Part shown: positions 9,211 to 17,669 of the stretch, piece after piece | Numbering within the stretch: the first letter of the stretch is position 1 | Layout: each line of letters opens with the position of its first letter | NCBI GenBank assembly: GCA_020444165.1 | Contig: JAHLLK010000033.1 | Location: forward strand, 1-57,416 | DNA from: Deltaproteobacteria bacterium | Lineage (GTDB): Bacteria; Desulfobacterota; Desulfarculia; Desulfarculales; Desulfarculaceae | DNA length: 57,416 nt | Direction of reading: 5' to 3' | Position numbers and translations under genes: made by a program | The notes under the pieces: generated by a model | Database searches by the model: none | The model's input: only the letters and a program-made list of their open reading frames with translations | What the model was told of the DNA's origin: nothing

Positions 9211-10464
9211 TTACATCGCCCATAGGACCTTGAGCGCCGCATACATGAACAACACCCCGATCACCGCGCCCGCCCCCGAGTAGAGCAGTTGACGGCTGGT
9301 CCAGGGGTGGTGGACCTCCACCCCCTGGCGGGCCAGGGCGTTCATGGACGCCACCACCATGGCCAAGAGGACGAAACTCAGGAACTTATAGGTCTGGCTC
9401 AGGAAAAAGGCGCAGACCAGCCAGCCCACCAGGGCGGCTTGCAGGGAGTCCACATAGGGCTGCAACCAGGGCGGCGCCCGGTCCAGGCGGGAGAGCAGGA
9501 AAAGGTGCCGGAAGCCGGCCACGAACAGGGCCACCCAGGCGGCCGCCCCCAGGATGCCGGCTTCGGCCAGCACCAGCACGAAGGAGTTGTGGGCGGTCTG
9601 GGGGTAATCCTCGGTGAAGCTGTTGTACCCGGCCCCGAAAAGGGGGTGGGCCCGGAACAGCTCCAGACCGTAGGACCAGTGCTCCAGGCGGGAGCGGGCC
9701 GAGGATTCGCCGGTGTTGATCTCGTCCATGCGGGGGATGGCCAGGAGCAGCGCCCCCAACAACAACAGCCCCACCACCGATAACACCAGGCCCACCCTCT
9801 TGCGCATGTACATCCAGGCCACCGCGGCCAGGCCCATGATGCCGCCCCGGGAGCGGGTGTAGATGATGCCGGTGATGATGGGCATCAGGGCCAAAAAGCC
9901 GGTGACCCAGGTGTTGGACAGGGCCACCCGGTGGAACGAAGGCAAGAGAAAGGCCACCGTGGGCACCAGGTTCAGGGCCAGGTCATTGGGATCGGCAAAG
10001 ATGCCCACCCCCCGGGCCTGGGTGACGCCGCCGCGTTGCAGGGCCTCGGCTCCGGCCAGGCCCACGCCGGTGTAGTACTGGATCACCGCGCTGATGGCCA
10101 GGAACAGGGACATGAAGATCAGGAGCCAGGTGAACATCCGCAGCTTGGGCACGGTGTCCACCGTAAAGACGATGAGGTAGTAGACGATGAGGACCTTGGA
10201 GAACTTCTCCAAGGCTTCCAGCACCCCGGCCGGGTAGAAGTTGGTGGCCTGGGAGAGGATCAAGGTCAGCCAGAACACCAGGATCAGCCAGTTCAGGGGG
10301 GAGCGCTTCCACTTGGCCAGGTTGACGTTGCCTTCCAGGAAACAGGTCCCCACGGCCAACACGGCCATGTAGTCCAGGATCGGCACGCCTTCCAGGGCCT
10401 CGGTCCAGTCCTGGGGCCGGATGAAGATCAGGATGATGTAAAGGAGGGTGGCAAAATAGCTCAC
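9211..10464 (-). CDS. Exosortase-A-associated O-antigen ligase/polymerase-like (Wzy) membrane protein
   Basis: The 417-residue polytopic inner-membrane protein has about ten hydrophobic helices. It starts MSYFATLLYIILIFIRPQDW, characteristic of the exosortase-A-associated O-glycosylation ligase group. A large periplasmic loop before the last helices carries LFGAGYNSF and AHNSFVLVLAEAG, the Wzy_C/WaaL-type signature. It probably polymerises lipid-linked repeat units or attaches glycan to an acceptor. Its ATG region overlaps the stop of the upstream EpsI gene by 4 nt (ATGA type), so the two are co-translated. Polymerase versus ligase activity cannot be decided from sequence. Confidence 0.8.
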   Translation of the reverse strand: MSYFATLLYIILIFIRPQDWTEALEGVPILDYMAVLAVGTCFLEGNVNLAKWKRSPLNWLILVFWLTLILSQATNFYPAGVLEALEKFSKVLIVYYLIVFTVDTVPKLRMFTWLLIFMSLFLAISAVIQYYTGVGLAGAEALQRGGVTQARGVGIFADPNDLALNLVPTVAFLLPSFHRVALSNTWVTGFLALMPIITGIIYTRSRGGIMGLAAVAWMYMRKRVGLVLSVVGLLLLGALLLAIPRMDEINTGESSARSRLEHWSYGLELFRAHPLFGAGYNSFTEDYPQTAHNSFVLVLAEAGILGAAAWVALFVAGFRHLFLLSRLDRAPPWLQPYVDSLQAALVGWLVCAFFLSQTYKFLSFVLLAMVVASMNALARQGVEVHHPWTSRQLLYSGAGAVIGVLFMYAALKVLWAM

Positions 10465-11144
10465 GATGGCTCCTTTTCCCGGCCGGAGCCGCCGGCCACC
10501 TCCGTGGTCAGGGCGCGCAAGGCGGGGATGAGCCGTCCGGCCAGGTCGCGGTTATCCTGCACCGCCACGTCCCGCGCCCCACCCGCGATGGGGGTGGTCA
10601 GGCGGGCCAGCATGCCGTCGCTGCGGTGATAGCGCATGGCGTCCCAGATGAGGAGCGCCCGCTCCGCGTACTCGTTGGCCACCACCCGGCCGCGCCCCTG
10701 ATACCAATAGAGGATGGCCAGTCGGGAGAGGTTTTTGGCCAAGACCAGGTCGTTCACCGGCCAAGTCCGGCCCAGGGCCTCCACGGTCAGGGTGCGGCGC
10801 TCGTTGATGTGCCAGCCCTCGCCGGGCAGGCAGTGCCGCGGGGAGTGGATCATGCGCCCCTCCCGCTGCCGGGCGAAGTAGGCCAGGAACACCTGGATCT
10901 GCACGCCGGCCGGGTTCTGGTAGGTCCGGAGCAGATGATCGTCCGGGGCCAGCACCTCCAGGGTGGCCTCGTCCAGGGCCTGGTCCGCGCCCACGGCCTG
11001 CCAGGAGCCCAGGGTGCGGGGCAAGGCGGCCAGGGGCCGGTCCAGGGGGCGGGCCGCCACCCCGGCCGCGCCGTGGGCCCACAGGGCCGCCAGGGCGATC
11101 AACAGCGCCGCGGTCCAAGCCGCCACCAGACGCCGCCGGCTCAT
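10461..11144 (-). CDS. epsI: EpsI-family exosortase-associated protein
   Basis: The protein has 227 residues. One N-terminal membrane anchor (about residues 8-27) is followed by a periplasmic domain with LGSWQAVG, IQVFLAYFARQREGRMIHSP, and RHCLPGEGW, the core EpsI pattern, and then LAILYWYQGRGRVVANEY. EpsI proteins accompany or are fused to exosortases, and their biochemical role is not settled. The start ATG 11144 overlaps the exosortase stop as ATGA, so the pair behaves as a split version of the exosortase-EpsI fusions seen elsewhere. It is placed between exosortase and the Wzy-like gene. Confidence 0.85.
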   Translation of the reverse strand: MSRRRLVAAWTAALLIALAALWAHGAAGVAARPLDRPLAALPRTLGSWQAVGADQALDEATLEVLAPDDHLLRTYQNPAGVQIQVFLAYFARQREGRMIHSPRHCLPGEGWHINERRTLTVEALGRTWPVNDLVLAKNLSRLAILYWYQGRGRVVANEYAERALLIWDAMRYHRSDGMLARLTTPIAGGARDVAVQDNRDLAGRLIPALRALTTEVAGGSGREKEPS

Positions 11145-11998
11145 GACGCGTCCTCCCGAGGGGTTAGCCAGTGCTTCAGCAGCCAGCAAATCCCCAAGAG
11201 GATGAGGAAGGCGACCATGAACACCAGCCAGCCCATGGCGTCGTGGGTGGCGCCCACCAGCATCTGGGGGCCGGCCAATTGGGCCAGGACGCCGGTCAAA
11301 GCCACCCGGAGCCCGTTGGTCAACACGGCCACCGGCAAAACCAGGGCCACGACCAGCACCTTGCTCCAGCGGTTGGGCAACATGAGATAGGCCAGGATGG
11401 CCCCGGCGGCCACCAGGGAGACCAGGCTCCTTATGCCGGAGCAGGCGTCGATGACGTCCAGGGTCACGCCCGGCAGCTCCAGCACGTTGCCCTCGCGGAA
11501 GACCGGGATGCCCACCAGGCGGATGCCCCAGGCGGCGAGCCGGGCGGCCAGGAGCCGCAGGGGAAAGGCCACCGAGTCGTAGAGCACATAGGGCCACGGC
11601 ACGGCCAAAAGGAGATAGCCCGCGGCAAAAGCGGTGCGCCGGGCCACCCCCCAGCCCCAGAACAACAGGACCAGTCCCCACAGCACCGGCACCAGGCTGG
11701 CCCGCCTGAGGAAGAACTCATGACCGTAGGTGCCCACCACCAGGGCCGCCAGACCCAGGGCCACCATTCCCAAGCCCCCCCAAACCACCGGCCCGGCCGC
11801 CCGGACCAGGGCCCCCTTCTGCCGCCACACCAGCCAGCCCGCCACCAGCGGGATCAAAAAGCCATGGGAGTAGTTGGGGTCGTTCCACCAGTTCTCCACC
11901 AGGGCCGGCGCCTGGGGCAGATAGGCCCAGGCCAGGGCGGCCAACAGGGCCAGCCCGGTGGCCAGCTGGGGTCCGGTGGGGCGGGCGGCCAGCTCCAT
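11141..11998 (-). CDS. xrtA: Exosortase A (XrtA), intramembrane cysteine transpeptidase-like
   Basis: The 285-residue polytopic membrane protein contains the three exosortase catalytic elements: Cys186 in VIDACSGIRS, Arg231 in TNGLRV and His252 in ATHDAMGW. Exosortases cut C-terminal PEP-CTERM-type sorting signals and are thought to transfer the protein to a polysaccharide or lipid acceptor. The N-terminal region has WWNDPNYSHGFLIP, also conserved in the family. It lies between the priming sugar transferase (end to start adjacent at 11998) and EpsI. No protein with a clear PEP-CTERM tail is encoded in this window, so its substrates must lie elsewhere. Confidence 0.92.
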   Translation of the reverse strand: MELAARPTGPQLATGLALLAALAWAYLPQAPALVENWWNDPNYSHGFLIPLVAGWLVWRQKGALVRAAGPVVWGGLGMVALGLAALVVGTYGHEFFLRRASLVPVLWGLVLLFWGWGVARRTAFAAGYLLLAVPWPYVLYDSVAFPLRLLAARLAAWGIRLVGIPVFREGNVLELPGVTLDVIDACSGIRSLVSLVAAGAILAYLMLPNRWSKVLVVALVLPVAVLTNGLRVALTGVLAQLAGPQMLVGATHDAMGWLVFMVAFLILLGICWLLKHWLTPREDAS

Positions 11999-13446
11999 CA
12001 GCGGCCCCCCTGCCCGAACAGGATGGTCTTCACGGTCTTGATGAAAATGATCACGTCCAGCGCCAGGTTGGAGTGCTTGATGTAGTAGAGGTCAAAGTTC
12101 AGCTTTTCCAGCGAGGCCTCCAGGGAGGAGCCGTAGGGGTAGCTCACCTGGGCCCAACCGGTGATGCCCGGCTTGACGTTGTGACGCTCCCGGTAAAAGG
12201 GCAGCTTCTGGGACAGCTCCTCCACGAAATGGGGCCGCTCCGGCCGGGGTCCCACGAAACTCATGTCGCCCTTGAGCACGTTCCAGAGCTGGGGAACCTC
12301 GTCCAGGCGGGTCTGGCGGATGATGCGCCCCACCCGGGTGACCCGGCTGTCTGCCCGGGCGGCCCACACCGGGCCGGACTCCTCCTCGGCGTTGTCCACC
12401 ATGGAGCGGAACTTGTAGATGGTGAAGATGCGGTCGTACTGGCCCACCCGCTCCTGGCGGTAGATCACCGGGCCCTTGGAATCCAGGCGCACGGCCAGGG
12501 CGGTCAAGAGAAACAGGGGCAGGCAGATGAGGAGTCCCAAAGCGGCGACCAGCGCGTCGCCGGCCCGCTTGCTGAGGCGGCGGAAGGTGCCGGTGTGGAA
12601 GCCCGGCGAAAACACCAGCCAACTGGTGCGCACCCGGTTGGCCAGGATGCGGCCCGAAATCTGCTCGAAGAAGTCCTCTCCGGAGATGATGGGCACCCCC
12701 AGCATGCGGCAGCGCAGGAGTTCCTCCATGGGCATGACCCCGCGCTTCTCGTCAATGGCCACCACCACCATGTCGGCCCGGAAGTAACGCACCAGCCCGG
12801 CCAGTTCCCCGGCGTCGGTGCGGAGTTCGGCCCTGAGGAGGGTGGCCCAGTAGGGCATGAGGTTCAGGGGCGGCTCCTCGGGGGCAGGGTCGTCGGCCCG
12901 CCGGCCCTGGCCGGCCTGGCGGGAGAGGTCCACCAGGCAGATGACCTGGTAGATGTTATCGGCCCGGCAGAGGATTTCCTCGATGATGCTGTCGGCCAGG
13001 GAACCGGCCCCCAACACCACCAGCCGGAGCGCGAAAAGGCGGCGGGCCAGGGCCCAGGTGTAGACGCCCCGCCACATCAGGACCAGGATGAGGATGAGGA
13101 AATAGGACAGCAAGAGCACGCCGCGGCCCAGGAACAGCCGGGGCATGATGTAATAGATCACCGCCAGGGTAAGGGAGCCCACGGCCATGGCTTCGGCCGC
13201 CCGGGCCACGGTCCAGGAAAAGGGGCGGCTCACCCGGAAGTCGTGCAGATCGGAGTAGTAGAAGGTGATCTGCAGCACCAGGGGCACCAGCACCAGACGG
13301 TGCCAGGAGTACTTCCAGGTGAACAGCTCAGCGCTGGTGCCCAGACGCAGGTACACCGCCAGGATCGTGCCTCCCGCCATGATCAAGGCTTCGCCCAGGA
13401 CGAAGATGATCCAGAACGGAGACCAGCGCCCCATGATTTCGCCCAT
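11998..13446 (-). CDS. Polyprenyl-phosphate sugar phosphotransferase (priming glycosyltransferase, EpsB type)
   Basis: The protein has 482 residues. Four to five N-terminal membrane helices are followed by a nucleotide-binding-like central region (about 130-270) and a C-terminal bacterial sugar transferase domain (about 285-482). The latter has a membrane-entering helix, IYKFRSM, DEVPQLWNVLKGDMSFVGPR and KPGITGWAQV. These enzymes transfer sugar-1-phosphate from a nucleotide sugar to undecaprenyl phosphate and start repeat-unit synthesis. The layout matches the exosortase-associated TIGR03013 group. Its ATG overlaps the stop of the kinase-like gene (TGATG). It uses the lipid carrier that UppP and PopT encoded downstream would recycle. 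Confidence 0.88.
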   Translation of the reverse strand: MGEIMGRWSPFWIIFVLGEALIMAGGTILAVYLRLGTSAELFTWKYSWHRLVLVPLVLQITFYYSDLHDFRVSRPFSWTVARAAEAMAVGSLTLAVIYYIMPRLFLGRGVLLLSYFLILILVLMWRGVYTWALARRLFALRLVVLGAGSLADSIIEEILCRADNIYQVICLVDLSRQAGQGRRADDPAPEEPPLNLMPYWATLLRAELRTDAGELAGLVRYFRADMVVVAIDEKRGVMPMEELLRCRMLGVPIISGEDFFEQISGRILANRVRTSWLVFSPGFHTGTFRRLSKRAGDALVAALGLLICLPLFLLTALAVRLDSKGPVIYRQERVGQYDRIFTIYKFRSMVDNAEEESGPVWAARADSRVTRVGRIIRQTRLDEVPQLWNVLKGDMSFVGPRPERPHFVEELSQKLPFYRERHNVKPGITGWAQVSYPYGSSLEASLEKLNFDLYYIKHSNLALDVIIFIKTVKTILFGQGGR

Positions 13447-14375
13447 CAGAGAGCCTGGTCGGGCAGGGCCCCGCCCCCCTTCAAGTTGGGGGCGTCGTTG
13501 ACCGACTCCAGGGCGTCATTGATCACCAAGCCCACGATCTTCTCTTCCGGCAGGGAGCGGATGGCCCGGAGCACCACTTCGCGGTCAGTGGAGCCGCCCA
13601 GGACCACGAAGATGATGCCTTCCACCACCCGGGCCAGCACGGCGGGGTCGTCCACCGCCTGCACCGAGGGGGTGTCCAGGATGATGTAACGGTCCTTGTA
13701 GCGCTCCCGAAGCTCGTGGATCATGTTCACCATCTTGTCGGTGGCCAAAAGCTCCGAGGAACGCTTGGAATAGCTGCCGGCCGGGATCATGGCCAGCTTG
13801 TCCACCTTGCTCCAGTGGATGACATCCGGCAGGGAGGCGTCGTGCTCCAGATAGTCGGCCAGGCCGGGGCGCAAGGGCACCCCCAGCAGGCGGTGGGTAT
13901 AGGGGTTGGCGATGTTGCAGTCCACCACCAACACGTATTGCTGCATGCCCCGCGCGAAGCTGATGGCCAGGTTGGCGGTCAAAAGCGAGCGGCCCTCCCG
14001 GGGCACCGCGCTGGTGACCATGATGATCCGCGGCGGATCGCCGTGGAAGGGGTAGAGCAGCTGGGAGCGCAGGATGTCGATGCGCTTGCCCTCGGGGCTG
14101 CCCGGGGCGTAGAAGCTGACCAGCCGCTCCTTCTCGTCCGACTCCAGGTGGCCCGGCGGTTCGTCCAGCCGGATTCCGCCGCCGCCGCCGTCGCCGGAGC
14201 CGTGCCCCAGCTGGTGGCCGTTGCCGGGGTGGCTGGAGGGAGGCGGCGCCGTGGCGCTCTGGGCGCCCGTGGCCTGGGCGGCCAGATGGGCCACGGTATC
14301 GCCGTCATGGTCCAAGCCTTCCACCGTGTCTATGGTCCTGCCGCCCCGCTTCAGGGCGTCCGTCATCTTGCCCAC
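13446..14375 (-). CDS. Exosortase-associated tyrosine-kinase-like ATPase with altered Walker A
   Basis: The 309-residue cytoplasmic protein has a Gly/Pro-rich N-terminus (to about 80) followed by a BY-kinase/ParA-like domain. The Walker A region reads SAVPREGRSLL (122-132), with Arg129 (codon CGC) where family members have the invariant Lys. The Walker A' motif reads VVDCNIANP with the second Asp replaced by Asn. Walker B (YIILDTPSV) is kept. The C-terminus ends GGGALPDQAL without a tyrosine cluster. In its normal position between the chain-length protein/ATPase pair and the priming transferase it should regulate polymerisation, but its sequence suggests weak or absent phosphotransfer. No frameshift is seen. 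Confidence 0.82.
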   Translation of the reverse strand: MGKMTDALKRGGRTIDTVEGLDHDGDTVAHLAAQATGAQSATAPPPSSHPGNGHQLGHGSGDGGGGGIRLDEPPGHLESDEKERLVSFYAPGSPEGKRIDILRSQLLYPFHGDPPRIIMVTSAVPREGRSLLTANLAISFARGMQQYVLVVDCNIANPYTHRLLGVPLRPGLADYLEHDASLPDVIHWSKVDKLAMIPAGSYSKRSSELLATDKMVNMIHELRERYKDRYIILDTPSVQAVDDPAVLARVVEGIIFVVLGGSTDREVVLRAIRSLPEEKIVGLVINDALESVNDAPNLKGGGALPDQAL

Positions 14376-14376
14376 G

Positions 14377-15990
14377 TCAATCCCCCTGCTTCTTATCCCC
14401 GTTGGGTTCCGCCGGCACCAGCGGGCCCCAGTCCAGGGGTTTCGGGATGGGTTTATCGTTCTCGGCGTCCGTGGTGGCCGCGTCCTGCCCAGGCAGGAAC
14501 AGTTCGTGGGAAACCAGCCCCAGCCGGTGGGCCACCTTGGGCCAGACCACCTTCCACGCGAAGTAGCTCCCGCCCAGGAACACCAGGCACAATGCCAGGA
14601 TCAACAGCCTTTTCCAGGCTTTGCCCGTGGCCTCCCGCCGGGTTTCCACCGTCCTGGCATAGTGGCGGGGCCGGCGGCCGGCTTGCTCCTCCCGGAGAGC
14701 CAAGGTGGCCTCGGGTATTTCGGTGATGGTGGGGGCGGCCAGCTCCTCCAACGCCTCGGCAAAGCTCATCTCCGGCCGGGCCCCGCCGGCCGGGGCCGCT
14801 CCCTGCTCCGGCTCGCGGGAAACTGGAGCCGCGGCCTCCGGCGGCGCGGTGTCCAGGAATTCGTCCAGGGCCGCCTCGAAGTCCCGGCCAAAATCCGCGG
14901 CCGGCTCCTTTTCCGCTTCCGGGGTGCCGGCCGCCTCGCCGGGGGCCACCTCCCCGGCCGCGGGGAGCGGCTGGTCCGGGGCCGCCGCTCCGGGGGGCTG
15001 CCCGGCCCCGCCCGGCTCCCCCGGTCCCTCCCCGGCCGGCGGCTCGGCTTGGGCCGGCGGCTCGGCGGTCCCCTCGCCGGCCAGCGGCGGGGCCAAGGCC
15101 GGCGGCTTGGCCACGGCCCGTCCCCCGCCTGCCGCCGGAAGGATCGCCTCCCGCTGCCCCGGCGGGCCGCCCGGCCCCAGGGGCAAGAGGACCAGGAGGT
15201 TCTTTTTCACCGCCGCCAGGACCAGCTCCCGGTCGACTTGGTCCTGTTCGGCGGTAAAGGCCAACAGGAGGGCGTCGTCGCACAGGATGTTCACCAGGCG
15301 GGGGATGCCCCGGGTGGCCTCGTAAATCACCTTCAGGGCGGCTGGCTGAAAGATTTCCGGCGATCCCCCCGCCACCTCCAGACGGTGGCGGATGTAGTTG
15401 ACCGTTTCCTCCTGGTTCAGGGGCTGCAGCACGTGATGGCGCCGCAGCCGCTGCATCAGGGCCCGGGCCCGGCTGTGTTTCAGGCTCCGCAGGAACTCCA
15501 GCTGGGCCACCAGGCAGATGCACAGGGTCTTGGGCCGCCCGGTGTCCAGGTTGCCCAACAGCCGAAGCTCCTCCAGGAGGTCCTCTTGCAGGCTCTGCGC
15601 CTCGTCCACCACCAGGAGCAGGATTTTGCCTTCCTGGCGGCAGTCGGTGATCACATCACCCAAAGCCGTCAGGAACACGCCCTTGGACGCGTAGGGCCCT
15701 TCCATGCCCAGTTCCAGGGCCAGGGTATTGTAAAAATCCAAGGGGTCCAAACGGGGATTGGTGAGCACCGCGGAAATCACCCGATCCCCCAGTTCCCGCA
15801 ACAGGGCCATGATCAGGGTGGTTTTGCCCACCCCCGGCTGCCCCAACAGGAGCACCCAGCCCTCCCTCTCCTCCACGGCGTAGATCAGGGTGGCCAGGGA
15901 CTCCTCTTGGTCTTCGGCCAGCACTATGAAGCGGGCATCCGGCTCCAGGGCAAAGGGCTTGACCGAAAATCCAAAGAAGTTTTCATACAT
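14377..15990 (-). CDS. Exosortase-system-associated AAA ATPase (ExeA/GspA-like)
   Basis: The protein has 537 residues. It starts MYENFFGFSVKPFALEPD, the typical opening of ExeA-like ATPases. Walker A is GQPGVGKT at 50-57 and Walker B LLVVDEAQ with Asp129-Glu130, followed by a sensor/arginine region (LMQRLRRHH) and a winged C-terminal part (ATRGIPRLVNILCDDAL). After about residue 285 a long Ala/Pro/Glu-rich linker leads to one transmembrane helix (about 465-487) and a short tail. Relatives (TIGR03015) sit next to Wzz and kinase genes in exosortase-A loci and may energise or regulate assembly. Only 1 bp separates it from the kinase-like gene downstream. Confidence 0.85.
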   Translation of the reverse strand: MYENFFGFSVKPFALEPDARFIVLAEDQEESLATLIYAVEEREGWVLLLGQPGVGKTTLIMALLRELGDRVISAVLTNPRLDPLDFYNTLALELGMEGPYASKGVFLTALGDVITDCRQEGKILLLVVDEAQSLQEDLLEELRLLGNLDTGRPKTLCICLVAQLEFLRSLKHSRARALMQRLRRHHVLQPLNQEETVNYIRHRLEVAGGSPEIFQPAALKVIYEATRGIPRLVNILCDDALLLAFTAEQDQVDRELVLAAVKKNLLVLLPLGPGGPPGQREAILPAAGGGRAVAKPPALAPPLAGEGTAEPPAQAEPPAGEGPGEPGGAGQPPGAAAPDQPLPAAGEVAPGEAAGTPEAEKEPAADFGRDFEAALDEFLDTAPPEAAAPVSREPEQGAAPAGGARPEMSFAEALEELAAPTITEIPEATLALREEQAGRRPRHYARTVETRREATGKAWKRLLILALCLVFLGGSYFAWKVVWPKVAHRLGLVSHELFLPGQDAATTDAENDKPIPKPLDWGPLVPAEPNGDKKQGD

Positions 15991-15994
15991 GTAG

Positions 15995-17665
15995 TTAGGT
16001 CACCACTCTGAGCAATATGTTCTTCAACGCCGGTCCCCGGCCGGACACCAGGATCCCCATCAAAGCCAAGAGGATCAGGAAAGCGGTGCTGTAGGCGCCG
16101 GCCAGGACCAGCCCCAGCCGACGGCGCTTGGCCGTCTCCCGGGTGGTGGGCAGCCAGGGCATGACCACCAACACCGGCAGGGCCGACAGCCTCTCGGTTT
16201 GCTCCACCGAGGTGAAGGAGGTGTCGATGAAGGAGAGACCGAACGCCAGACCCAGGGACAACACCAAGGCCAGGCCCATGGTGACCGGGATGGTGCGGGC
16301 CACATTGGGCCGGAAAGGCTGGTCCGGCACCTGGGCCGGGTCCACCACCTCGAACTGCTCGCCCCGCTGGGTGCGCTCCAGGTTGGCCGACATGCTGGCT
16401 TCCAGGTACTTGGAGTTCAGGTTCTGGTAGGCCTCGTTCAGCTCGTTGTAGCCCCGGGTCAGCTCGCCCAGCTTCTCGCCCACGGCCGGGGCGTCGTTGA
16501 TGCGCTTTTGCACCTGCACCATGGCGGCCAGGGTGTCCTTGCGCTGCTTGTCGAAGTCCTCCACGTTTTGCTTGGCTTCGGCGATGTTCTTGGCGATGCG
16601 GTCCAGGGTGATGCGGGCCGATTCGATTTCCAGGTCGGCCATCCCCTTTTCCTTCTTGATCTGGTCGGGCGACAGGCCCTTCTTCTTGGCCTCCTCCTCC
16701 AGCTTGGCCTGCTTGGCCGCGTACTGCTTTTCCACCATGGCCAGCCGCTGCTTCAGGCGGATGATGTCCGGGTGGTCGGGGGTGTAGGTGATCAGGAGCT
16801 GTTGGATCTGGTTCTTCAGGGTCTCGGGGCTGACCTCATCACCGCCCACCTCCGCATCCGAGCCGCCCCCCAGGCCGCCGTAGCGCCGCGAGGTCTGAAT
16901 CCGCTCCAGCTTCAGGCGCTGGATGCGGAACTGCTCGGTGGCCATCTGGTCTTCCATGTAGACGATGCGGTCGCGTTCCTTCTGGATGGCCTGCACCAGG
17001 TTGGCCACCTGGTCCCGGAGCTGCTCCATGAGGGCCACGTTGCGCTGCACCGACTCGGGCAGTTCCTGAAGGTGCTCCTGCTTGAAGCTGGTGATCTTGG
17101 TCTCCCAGTCCTGCAGCTGGCCCCGCATGCGCTCCATTTCCCGTTGCAGGAACCGGGCCGTGCCCACCGCGTCCTCCTCCCGCAGGCGGAGGTTGCTGTC
17201 CACGTAGAACGAGGCCAGGGCGTTGGCCACCGCGGCCACGGTCTGGGGGTCCGGGTAGAGGTAGGAAATGGTGAAGTAGTTCTTCCGGGTGATGGTGATG
17301 TTGATGTCCTTGCGCATCAACTCGGCCAGGTCATCCGGGGTGATCTTGCCCCGCATGTTGGGGTAGAGGTCGAAGCGCTCGATGATCTCCATCAACCGGG
17401 TGCGCGAGAGCACCTGCTGGGTGATGATCTGCAGGCGTTCCTCGATGCGGGTGGTCACCGTGGTCTTGATGATGTCACCCGGCACCTTCTGGGGCTGCAC
17501 CACCACCAGGCACTCGGCCCGGTAGACCGGTGGCCAGAACAGGCAGTAGATCAGTCCCAGGGCCAATACGGTCAAAAAGACCGTGGCCGCCATCACCCAT
17601 CGGCGACGCAGGACGAACAGGTACTTCCTGATGTCGAAGCTTGTAGAAGAAGTGTTTGGTTGCAT
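15995..17665 (-). CDS. Polysaccharide chain-length determinant (Wzz/PCP family, exosortase-A type)
   Basis: The 556-residue inner-membrane protein has one helix near the N-terminus (about 22-42) and one near the C-terminus, with a long periplasmic segment between. The periplasmic part contains strongly predicted coiled coil with repeated Lys/Glu/Gln-rich helices (about 170-400). The N-terminal part (FDIRKYLFVLRRRW, YRAECLVVV) is the Wzz fold. The short cytoplasmic tail lacks a kinase domain; the kinase-like protein is separate, as in the TIGR03007 group. It works with the Wza-like exporter and kinase-like protein to set polymer length and span the periplasm. It is 4 bp from the ATPase gene. 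Confidence 0.88.
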   Translation of the reverse strand: MQPNTSSTSFDIRKYLFVLRRRWVMAATVFLTVLALGLIYCLFWPPVYRAECLVVVQPQKVPGDIIKTTVTTRIEERLQIITQQVLSRTRLMEIIERFDLYPNMRGKITPDDLAELMRKDINITITRKNYFTISYLYPDPQTVAAVANALASFYVDSNLRLREEDAVGTARFLQREMERMRGQLQDWETKITSFKQEHLQELPESVQRNVALMEQLRDQVANLVQAIQKERDRIVYMEDQMATEQFRIQRLKLERIQTSRRYGGLGGGSDAEVGGDEVSPETLKNQIQQLLITYTPDHPDIIRLKQRLAMVEKQYAAKQAKLEEEAKKKGLSPDQIKKEKGMADLEIESARITLDRIAKNIAEAKQNVEDFDKQRKDTLAAMVQVQKRINDAPAVGEKLGELTRGYNELNEAYQNLNSKYLEASMSANLERTQRGEQFEVVDPAQVPDQPFRPNVARTIPVTMGLALVLSLGLAFGLSFIDTSFTSVEQTERLSALPVLVVMPWLPTTRETAKRRRLGLVLAGAYSTAFLILLALMGILVSGRGPALKNILLRVVT

Positions 17666-17669
17666 TTGA

